Position numbers and translations under genes: made by a program. 16,570 nt of DNA from Bacteroidales bacterium GP2 (GTDB lineage: Bacteria > Bacteroidota > Bacteroidia > Bacteroidales > Muribaculaceae): positions 89,810-106,379 of the forward strand of contig DAAJ01000102.1 of NCBI GenBank assembly GCA_001701115.1, read 5' to 3'. Positions 1 through 5,411 of this stretch are shown piece after piece (within the stretch, counting starts at the first letter, position 1; each line of letters starts with the position of its first letter). The notes beneath the pieces were generated by a model. The model did no database searches, was not told where the DNA came from, and was given only the letters and a program-made list of their open reading frames with translations.

Positions 1-2
1 TT

Positions 3-1280
3 CCCAGAGTAAAGGTGGCTGACGGCGTTATCGCAACTGCAGCTCTCGCATCTGCCGAGTCTGTTGTGCCTGCTATCGCACCGGACAAGTTCCAGCGCAT
101 TATCAATGAAAAGTATTCAGCTGACATACGCTTCCTTATCAACCAGGCTAACATTCGCCCGGTAGAGTTGAAAACAGCCCAGATGGAGACATTCAACAAG
201 GACCTTTCAAGCGTTCATGCTGACACTGCAAAGGTTATCAAGGAAATCAACATCTCTTCTTACGCTTCACCGGACGGCTCATACGAGTTCAACACCAAGC
301 TTGCTGAAAAGCGTGAAATCAACACTACCGCATACGTTGAAAACCAGCTCAAGAAAGATCAGATTACAGAATTCGGCGAACTCACCGCACAGTTCACTCC
401 TGAGGACTGGGAAGGCTTCCAGAAACTCGTAGCACAGAGCAACATCCAGGACAAAGACCTTATCCTCAGTGTCCTTTCAATGTATAAAGACCCCGAACAG
501 CGTGAAAAAGAGATACGCAACCTCTCATCTGTTTTTGAAACCCTCGAAACCGAGATTCTTCCCCAGCTCCGTTATTCCCGCATCACAGCATCAGTAGATG
601 TTATCGGCAAGAGCGACGAGCAGATTAACATGCTCTTCAACACCAATCCTTCTGAGCTTTCAGCTGATGAACTCCTCTACGCTGCTACACTCACTGACAA
701 CCTCGCACGCCGCAAAGCAATTTACCAGGCTGTAACCAAATATTATCCCAACGATTTCCGCGGTTTCAACAACCTTGGTGCGGTGCAGTACCAGGAAAAA
801 GACTTCGCAGCAGCACAGGCAAGCTTCCAGAAAGCTGAAAAACTTGCGCCCAACAATGCCGAAGTGCAGATGAACCTCGGTCTTATCGCAATGCTTAACC
901 ATGACTATGCTACTGCAAACCGTTGCTTCGGTAACGCAGGTGGACTTGACGACCTTGGCAACGCTCTCGGCGTTTACTACCTCAAGCAGGGCAATCCCTC
1001 TGCAGCTGTAAGGGCTTTCGGCAATAGCAAGACAAACAATGCCGCTGTTGCCCAGATTCTGGCTAAGGACTACAGCAAAGCTAAAACAACCCTTGCCTCA
1101 ATTCCCGCTCCTGATGCTACTACATACTACCTGATGGCTGTTCTCGGTGCACGCACCAACAATTCACAGATGGTTACTTCAAGCCTCCGCCAGGCAATCA
1201 AGCTTGACAAGGATTATGCTTCACGAGCAGCTAATGACATTGAATTCTCTAAATTCAACCTTACAGGTGTGCTCAACTAA
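3..1280 (+). CDS. OmpA-like / TPR envelope protein, 5' end off window
   Basis: The frame is open to the left edge (codons for P-R-V-K precede the GTG at 15), so that GTG is probably internal and the gene is 5'-truncated. Numbering from the GTG, residues about 35-115 resemble an OmpA-type peptidoglycan-binding domain, with a beta strand (ADIRF), then INISSYASPDGS, then an N-x2-L-x3-R pattern (N93, L96, R100). Residues about 220-310 look like tetratricopeptide repeats (FNNLGAVQYQEKDFAAAQAS, then NLGLIAMLNHDYATA), with weaker repeats to the C-terminus at 421. Such proteins usually sit in the periplasm or outer membrane, but the export signal would lie upstream of the window. Codon use is strongly biased (many GGC, AAC, CTC, CGC), which suggests high expression. 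A strong terminator follows, so this ends its transcript. The exact family and partners are not recognised. Confidence 0.8.
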   Translation, partial: PRVKVADGVIATAALASAESVVPAIAPDKFQRIINEKYSADIRFLINQANIRPVELKTAQMETFNKDLSSVHADTAKVIKEINISSYASPDGSYEFNTKLAEKREINTTAYVENQLKKDQITEFGELTAQFTPEDWEGFQKLVAQSNIQDKDLILSVLSMYKDPEQREKEIRNLSSVFETLETEILPQLRYSRITASVDVIGKSDEQINMLFNTNPSELSADELLYAATLTDNLARRKAIYQAVTKYYPNDFRGFNNLGAVQYQEKDFAAAQASFQKAEKLAPNNAEVQMNLGLIAMLNHDYATANRCFGNAGGLDDLGNALGVYYLKQGNPSAAVRAFGNSKTNNAAVAQILAKDYSKAKTTLASIPAPDATTYYLMAVLGARTNNSQMVTSSLRQAIKLDKDYASRAANDIEFSKFNLTGVLN

Positions 1281-1304
1281 TTCAATTCATTGACAATATT
1301 ACCG

Positions 1305-1343
1305 TCGGCGTGGAAACTTTATGGCATCCACGCCGATTTTTTT
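1305..1343 (+). terminator. Rho-independent terminator after the TPR protein gene
   Basis: A perfect 10-bp stem (TCGGCGTGGA pairing with TCCACGCCGA) closes a 12-base loop and runs straight into seven T. It lies 25 bases after the stop codon and separates the envelope gene from the tRNA. Confidence 0.9.
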
Positions 1344-1376
1344 ACTGTTCATGCAGCTGTTATTACAGAAAAAATG

Positions 1377-1384
1377 TAACTTTG
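1377..1384 (+). promoter_or_regulatory. Bacteroidota -7 box for the tRNA-Gly gene
   Basis: TAACTTTG followed by C matches the Bacteroidota -7 consensus TAnnTTTG and ends 12 bases before the mature tRNA. No clear -33 TTG is seen at the expected distance, so this half-site carries most of the call. Confidence 0.65.
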
Positions 1385-1395
1385 CACCAGCAATT

Positions 1396-1468
1396 GCGGT
1401 AGTGGCTCAGTTGGTAGAGCATTGGCTTCCCAAGCCGAGGGTCGCGGGTTCGAGTCCCGTCTACCGCT
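1396..1468 (+). tRNA. tRNA-Gly (anticodon CCC)
   Basis: A full cloverleaf can be folded by eye. The acceptor arms are GCGGTAG/CTACCGC, the D-arm is GCTC/GAGC with AGTTGGTA, and the anticodon stem TTGGC/GCCGA encloses loop TTCCCAA, giving anticodon CCC, which reads GGG. The T-arm is GCGGG/CCCGT with TTCGAGT, and the discriminator base is U, usual for tRNA-Gly. The 3' CCA is not encoded, so it must be added after transcription. The gene stands alone between its own promoter and terminator. Confidence 0.95.
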
Positions 1469-1495
1469 CTTCGAGTAAATATTATCTCATTTTGG

Positions 1496-1529
1496 CAGGC
1501 TGACCCGTGAGGGAAGGTCTGTTTTTTTT
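1496..1529 (+). terminator. Terminator after tRNA-Gly
   Basis: Outer stem CAGGCT/GGTCTG (two G-T wobbles), a 2x2 internal loop (GA/AA), then inner stem CCC/GGG capped by a GTGA tetraloop of the GNRA class, followed directly by eight T. It lies 27 bases beyond the tRNA. Confidence 0.75.
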
Positions 1530-1599
1530 ATGCGATAGATGATATTTATGCGGAAACACCTGCCCAAATGTTAAACAATCCTAATATTGTGAATAATAG

Positions 1600-1630
1600 T
1601 TGGTTTATATTATAAACTGCTTTATCTTTG
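1600..1630 (+). promoter_or_regulatory. Promoter P1 of the membrane protein / regulator unit
   Basis: TTG at 1600-1602 and TATCTTTG at 1623-1630 (followed by C) match the Bacteroidota -33/-7 pair with a 20-base spacer. Transcription should start near 1636. A 15-bp palindrome fills most of the spacer, so a bound repressor would block the polymerase. Confidence 0.75.
1603..1617 (+). promoter_or_regulatory. Palindromic operator O1
   Basis: GTTTATATTATAAAC is a perfect inverted repeat (7 + 1 + 7) lying between the -33 and -7 elements of P1. A near-identical copy occurs 80 bases downstream. The obvious candidate ligand is the winged-helix protein encoded at 2343, but this is inference from position. 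Confidence 0.7.
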
Positions 1631-1634
1631 CAGT

Positions 1635-1674
1635 GATTAAAATGCGGTGGCTGCAGATACCGCGTTTTTTAATC
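1635..1674 (+). terminator. Leader hairpin / possible attenuator
   Basis: GATTAAAA pairs with TTTTAATC, and TGCGGT pairs with ACCGCG (one G-T), with a 2-base bulge between and a 10-base loop. The inner GC stem is followed by six T, so it has the form of an intrinsic terminator. It starts about where P1 transcripts should begin, so P1 RNA would open with this hairpin and could end here as a short RNA of about 35-40 bases. Confidence 0.55.
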
Positions 1675-1682
1675 AAAGTGTG

Positions 1683-1697
1683 GTTTATAATATAAAC
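1683..1697 (+). promoter_or_regulatory. Palindromic operator O2
   Basis: GTTTATAATATAAAC is a perfect 7 + 1 + 7 inverted repeat, identical to O1 except for the central base. It lies 25 bases upstream of the membrane-protein ATG, beside a weak -7-like element. Confidence 0.7.
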
Positions 1698-1708
1698 TTG
1701 TTTAACTG

Positions 1709-1716
1709 TAACTTTA
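1709..1716 (+). promoter_or_regulatory. Possible second promoter P2 (-7-like TAACTTTA)
   Basis: TAACTTTA differs at one base from TAnnTTTG, and no convincing -33 element is placed for it. If real, transcription would start almost at the ATG at 1723. The resemblance of 1681-1716 to the P1 region suggests a duplicated promoter-operator. Confidence 0.35.
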
Positions 1717-1722
1717 GGAAAT

Positions 1723-2346
1723 ATGGAAGACAAAAAAATTAGTGAGAAAGAGAGCCTTGAATTGATAGCGTCAATGATAGCCCGTACAAAAGTAAGATAT
1801 CTCGGCAGTGGAAACATCCTTCTGATGTGGGGATATGTGATTGTAACCATATCCATACTCGTGTGGGTGCTTCTTGCTACTACCCATCAAAATGCCTGGA
1901 ACTGGCTATGGTTCGCAATTCCTGCTATCGGATGGCCTGCTGCTTCTGTAATGGCACGTAAGGAGCAACGGGAATGTGGTGCCACCACCTATTCAGATAA
2001 AATCACCTCAAATCTATGGACCATGTTCGGGGTCTCTGAAGTCATTCTAACCTTGTTTTGCCTTGGATTTGCCCTGATTGGAGAAATTAATTGTTGGGGT
2101 GCTTTATTAGTCTATTCACTACTGGTTGCTCCTTGCGCGGAAATTGCTCAAGGTCTAATTATTAAGGAAAAATCACTTATAGCCGGAGGAATAGTGGGTC
2201 TGGTGATTGGAATGATTACAATATGCTGCGTAATCGGGAAAATTCCTCTGTCAGCAAACTGGTATATGCCTCTGTTCATCCTTGCATTTGTGGCAATGAT
2301 GATTGTTCCCGGGCATATTCTTAACATAAAATCAAAGCACTCATGA
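1723..2346 (+). CDS. Multi-pass membrane protein of unknown function, paired with a winged-helix regulator
   Basis: This 207-residue protein begins with a charged, soluble stretch (about residues 1-25, including SEKESLELI) and then has about five or six hydrophobic segments, at roughly 30-53, 60-75, 103-122, 125-140, 147-168 and 178-198, ending in a short basic tail. I see no enzyme motif or transporter signature. It resembles, from memory, hypothetical membrane proteins in Bacteroidota that sit next to a small winged-helix DNA-binding protein. Its stop overlaps the start of that regulator (ATGA at 2343-2346), so the two are almost certainly co-transcribed and translationally coupled. Expression is probably controlled by the twin palindromes upstream. 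The codon use is plainer and more AT-rich than in the flanking highly expressed genes. A stress sensor, anti-regulator or transport role is possible; none is shown. Confidence 0.85.
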   Translation: MEDKKISEKESLELIASMIARTKVRYLGSGNILLMWGYVIVTISILVWVLLATTHQNAWNWLWFAIPAIGWPAASVMARKEQRECGATTYSDKITSNLWTMFGVSEVILTLFCLGFALIGEINCWGALLVYSLLVAPCAEIAQGLIIKEKSLIAGGIVGLVIGMITICCVIGKIPLSANWYMPLFILAFVAMMIVPGHILNIKSKHS

Positions 2347-2624
2347 AAGAACTGAATCCATTGCTCCACTCTCAATTGCGCCTTGCGGTAATGTCTATCC
2401 TCATGAATGTGGAAGAGGCGGATTTCGTATATCTTAAGGAGAAAACGGAATCTACAGCAGGAAATTTGAGCGTTCAGCTTGACAAACTCTCCGCTGCTGG
2501 ATACATAACAGTGGAAAAAGGGTTTGTCGGGAAGAAACCACGCACAACCTGCCGAAAAACAGAGAAGGGGAGGGAAGCATTTGAAGAGTACGTCGAAGCA
2601 TTGAAAACATACCTGCACCTATGA
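2343..2624 (+). CDS. Winged-helix DNA-binding transcriptional regulator
   Basis: The 93-residue protein fits the winged-helix family often annotated as HTH_34 / MarR- or PadR-like in Bacteroidota. An N-terminal helix (NPLLHSQLRLAVMSILM) is followed by a helix-turn-helix in which the recognition helix is near STAGNLSVQLDKLSAAGYI (about 37-57). A wing with VEKGFVGKKPRTTCRKTEKG (about 58-78) and a C-terminal dimerisation helix complete it. No metal- or ligand-binding motif is evident, although one cysteine lies in the wing. It overlaps the upstream membrane-protein gene by four bases. Likely role: a homodimeric repressor of its own operon through the two 15-bp palindromes at 1603-1617 and 1683-1697. 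The family assignment is confident; the target is inferred. Confidence 0.88.
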   Translation: MKELNPLLHSQLRLAVMSILMNVEEADFVYLKEKTESTAGNLSVQLDKLSAAGYITVEKGFVGKKPRTTCRKTEKGREAFEEYVEALKTYLHL

Positions 2625-2662
2625 TTATATAATTGTGTGTAACTATTATACAATCAATTGTT

Positions 2663-2698
2663 AAAAAAATGCGACATTAACTGATGCCGCATTTTTTT
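2663..2698 (+). terminator. Terminator after the regulator gene
   Basis: AAAAAAATGCG pairs with CGCATTTTTTT, and after one A-C mismatch CAT pairs with ATG around a six-base loop. It lies about 40 bases after the stop and closes the two-gene operon. Confidence 0.85.
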
Positions 2699-2855
2699 AT
2701 ATGGACATGGACGCCAGAATCTGGTTAACCCTGTACGTATGCATGCTGGGATAGGTTACAGCCGCGGAGAAAGTGATTTGTGGAGCCCATTTACTCCTAA
2801 AAAATAATCATACATAGCACCTTATGAGAAAAAAGTTGGATAATTACTTGAAGTT
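2699..2855. other. Non-coding spacer with no recognised content
   Basis: Between the operon terminator and the rpmE2 promoter I see no open frame worth calling (the ATG at 2701 gives only 17 codons), no strong hairpin and no clear promoter. It may hold remnants or regulatory sequence that I cannot identify. Confidence 0.5.
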
Positions 2856-2859
2856 TTTG

Positions 2860-2890
2860 TTGTGTATTTCAGCGATAATGCCTAAATTTG
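2860..2890 (+). promoter_or_regulatory. Promoter of rpmE2
   Basis: TTG at 2860-2862 and TAAATTTG at 2883-2890, followed by C, match the Bacteroidota -33/-7 pair with exactly the 20-base spacer seen in P1. The expected leader is about 65 bases and contains a small hairpin (AGCGT / ACGCT with a 7-base loop, about 2907-2923). Confidence 0.8.
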
Positions 2891-2961
2891 CAAGCCATTA
2901 CAAAAAAGCGTCTTACCAACGCTAATGTAAAAACTTTGATTATCAAGAAAATAACAATAAA

Positions 2962-3216
2962 ATGAAAAAAGACATCCATCCTTCCAATTATCGCGAAGTA
3001 GTGTTCAAAGACATGTCTAACGATGAAATCTTCATCACTCGTTCTACCATCGCTGCGAAAGAAACAATCGAAGTTGATGGCGTTACTTACCCCCTCGTGA
3101 AGCTTGAAATCACCAGCAGCTCTCACCCTTTCTTCACCGGCAAGCAGAAACTCGTTGACACCGCAGGTCGTGTTGATAAGTTCATGAGCCGTTACGGCAA
3201 CCGCAAGAAGAAATAA
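2962..3216 (+). CDS. rpmE2: 50S ribosomal protein L31 type B
   Basis: The 84-residue protein opens with MKKDIHPSNYREVVFKDMS and contains the L31 hallmark SSHPFFTGKQK, then a basic tail ending NRKKK. It has no cysteine at all, so it lacks the zinc ribbon of type A L31 and belongs to the type B (zinc-independent) form; the length also fits type B. It is part of the large ribosomal subunit and contributes to the inter-subunit bridge. In many bacteria the B form replaces the A form under zinc limitation, but in Bacteroidota it may be the only copy, and no Zur-like site is obvious upstream. It is transcribed alone from a strong promoter, with highly biased codons. Confidence 0.97.
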   Translation: MKKDIHPSNYREVVFKDMSNDEIFITRSTIAAKETIEVDGVTYPLVKLEITSSSHPFFTGKQKLVDTAGRVDKFMSRYGNRKKK

Positions 3217-3240
3217 ATTCAGAGTTTGCTTTAAGATATT

Positions 3241-3277
3241 GGGCGTGCTTGCAAGAAATTCAATTGCAGGCACGCTC
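3241..3277 (+). terminator. Hairpin after rpmE2, possible terminator
   Basis: GGGCGTGCTTGCAA pairs with TTGCAGGCACGCTC (two G-T wobbles) around a 9-base loop. The stem is long and stable but is not followed by a T tract, so it may be a processed 3' end or a weak terminator. Confidence 0.55.
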
Positions 3278-3336
3278 AACTATTTAAAAAAAATTAAAGA
3301 GGGAACATCATATTCCAATGTTGCAAAAAAAATGGG

Positions 3337-3344
3337 TATATTTG
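3337..3344 (+). promoter_or_regulatory. -7 box for the NagB-like/PIG-L fusion gene
   Basis: TATATTTG followed by C matches the Bacteroidota -7 box and lies 30 bases before the ATG at 3375. A TTG at the proper -33 distance is not clear (TTC at 3314). Confidence 0.65.
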
Positions 3345-3374
3345 CAATAGAATATATACAAATCTAACAGATTC

Positions 3375-5357
3375 ATGAAAACTAACTTAAGTTCCCAAAT
3401 CAAACTTGACCGCATCCCCAGGCGTTACTATGACCCTCAGGGAGAAATTGAGCTTGCAGCTCTTACCCGCGAAGAAAAAATCTACACCCGCATTTTCGAG
3501 ACGGCAGCTGCCGGAAGTGATTACATTGCAGAAGCAATTGCACGCGCTATCAACCGTGCCGTTGCTGCAAAAGGAAAGTGTGTGTTGTCACTTGGCGCCG
3601 GTGTTAGCACCCATAGCGCCTATGCGGCACTCATAGGACTGCATAAAGAAGGCAAAGTGAGCTTCGAAAATGTGATAGTTTACTCACTCAGCGAGTTTTT
3701 CCCTTTAACTCCTAATGGACCTTGCACTCTCCGCCGCCTTAAAGAGGTGCTTCTTGACCATGTTGACATCAAGCCGGAAAACATCCGCACCTTCGATCCC
3801 GATGTCACAAAAGAAGATATGTTCCAGTGCTGCAAGAGCTACGAGCAGAGCATTGAAAATGAAGGTGGACTTGACCTCGTTGTGTGTGAAATAGCTCAGA
3901 GCGGCGCGCTTGCGTTCAATGAACCGGGCGCACCTGAAACCAGCCTTTGCCGCCTTGTCCTCCTTGGCAACGAAACACGCCATAATGTTGCATCAGATTA
4001 CAAGTGCGAGGAGGTTCCCACTACCGCAATAACACTCGGTATCGCAAACATCCTCTCTTCTGAAAGAGTGTTGACAATGGCTTGGGGCGAAAATCGCGCT
4101 TCTATCATCAAAAAAACCGTTGAAGAGCCCGCAAATGCAAATGTGCCTGCATCATTCCTGCAGGGACACGCTCATGCCAAAGTTGTTGTTGACCTTCCCG
4201 CTGCAGAAGACCTCACCCGTATTTCACAGCCGTGGAAAGTAACCTCATGCGAGTGGAACGACAAACTTATCCGCAGGGCTATAGTATGGCTGTGCCAGAT
4301 GACTGGCAAACCGATCCTCAAGCTCACTGACAAAGACTACAATGACTGGGGACTTGGTGAACTCCTGGCGCTCTTCGGCTCAGCATACAATGTAAATATC
4401 AAGATTTTCAACGATCTCCAGCACACAATCACCGGCTGGCCGGGCGGCAAACCCAATGCAGATGACACATACCGTCCTGAGCGCGCTAATCCGTATCCCA
4501 AACGCGTGATTGTATTTAGCCCGCACCCGGATGATGACGTCATTTCAATGGGCGGTACCCTCAAGCGCCTTGTTGACCAGCATCATGATGTTTATGTGGC
4601 ATACGAAACTTCAGGCAACATTGCTGTGGGCGATGAAGACATGGTGCGCTACTTCATTATGATGGACAAAATCGCTCCCATGTTTGGCTTTGACAGCGAA
4701 GGCTACAAAAAGCTCTCTGACGAGGTGCACAATTTCCTCCGCGACAAGAAAGCCGGCGACATGGATACTGCCGACATCCGCGAAATCAAGACTATGATTC
4801 GCCAGGCAGAGGCTACCATCGCTTGCAACTATATCGGAGTCAAGCCTCAGAACATCCGCTTCCTCCGTCTGCCGTTCTATGAAACCGGTACTATTAAGAA
4901 AGGCGAGCTTAGCGAAAAAGACGTGGATATTGTTAAGAATCTTCTTGAAGAAGTTAAACCCCACCAGATTTTCGTTGCAGGTGACCTTGCTGACCCGCAT
5001 GGAACCCACAAAGTTTGCACCGATGCAGTACTTGCCGCTGTTTACGAACTCAGAAATGAACCATGGATGAAAGACTGCCGCATCTGGATGTACAGAGGCG
5101 CATGGGCTGAATGGGAAATCGACCACATCGAAATGGCAGTGCCCATTAGCCCTGAAGAGCTCCGCTTCAAGCGTAACTCAATCCTCAAGCACCAGAGCCA
5201 GATGGAAAATGCGCCATTCCTTGGCGATGACGACCGTCTTTTCTGGCAAAGGGCTGAAGACCGTAACCGTGCAACTGCACAGCTGTACGAGAGCCTTGGT
5301 CTTGCAAGCTACGAAGCTATTGAAGCATTTGTGGAATACAAGCCTATCCAGGACTGA
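3375..5357 (+). CDS. NagB-like domain / PIG-L (LmbE) deacetylase fusion protein
   Basis: The 660-residue protein joins two amino-sugar domains. Residues about 50-310 have the fold pattern of glucosamine-6-phosphate deaminase NagB (LSLGAGVSTHSAYAAL, VSFENVIVYSLSEFFPL, ALAFNEPG). Aligned to E. coli NagB, catalytic D72 is S106, D141 is S176 and H143 is A178; only E148 is kept, as E183. This half is therefore unlikely to be an active deaminase. After a linker (about 310-375), residues about 375-560 form a PIG-L/LmbE deacetylase domain with zinc-binding PHPDDD (383-388) and DPHGTH (540-545, H542 and H545). That half looks intact and probably removes an acetyl group from an N-acetylglucosamine-like substrate in the cytoplasm. 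From memory, similar fusions are common in Bacteroidales and often labelled glucosamine-6-phosphate deaminase. The name is probably misleading here. It is single-cistron, strongly codon-biased, and ended by a strong terminator. Confidence 0.93.
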   Translation: MKTNLSSQIKLDRIPRRYYDPQGEIELAALTREEKIYTRIFETAAAGSDYIAEAIARAINRAVAAKGKCVLSLGAGVSTHSAYAALIGLHKEGKVSFENVIVYSLSEFFPLTPNGPCTLRRLKEVLLDHVDIKPENIRTFDPDVTKEDMFQCCKSYEQSIENEGGLDLVVCEIAQSGALAFNEPGAPETSLCRLVLLGNETRHNVASDYKCEEVPTTAITLGIANILSSERVLTMAWGENRASIIKKTVEEPANANVPASFLQGHAHAKVVVDLPAAEDLTRISQPWKVTSCEWNDKLIRRAIVWLCQMTGKPILKLTDKDYNDWGLGELLALFGSAYNVNIKIFNDLQHTITGWPGGKPNADDTYRPERANPYPKRVIVFSPHPDDDVISMGGTLKRLVDQHHDVYVAYETSGNIAVGDEDMVRYFIMMDKIAPMFGFDSEGYKKLSDEVHNFLRDKKAGDMDTADIREIKTMIRQAEATIACNYIGVKPQNIRFLRLPFYETGTIKKGELSEKDVDIVKNLLEEVKPHQIFVAGDLADPHGTHKVCTDAVLAAVYELRNEPWMKDCRIWMYRGAWAEWEIDHIEMAVPISPEELRFKRNSILKHQSQMENAPFLGDDDRLFWQRAEDRNRATAQLYESLGLASYEAIEAFVEYKPIQD

Positions 5358-5375
5358 TACACAAAATGAATCCAT

Positions 5376-5411
5376 AAAAAAATATCCCGCTCTTTCGCGG
5401 GATATTTTTTT
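5376..5411. terminator. Bidirectional terminator between convergent genes
   Basis: Seven A plus TATCCCGC pair with GCGGGATA plus seven T, a 15-bp stem around a 6-base loop. The A and T runs make it work in both directions, serving the fusion gene (+) and nadE (-). The first two bases of the nadE TAA stop fall in its outer stem. Confidence 0.92.

Noticed and set aside
1321..1503. 60-codon frame across the tRNA-Gly gene
   Set aside because: It runs through the terminator and the tRNA cloverleaf, which explain the sequence fully.
2701..2754. ATG-initiated 17-codon frame between the regulator and rpmE2
   Set aside because: Too short, with no promoter, ribosome site or recognisable product; chance is the simpler explanation.
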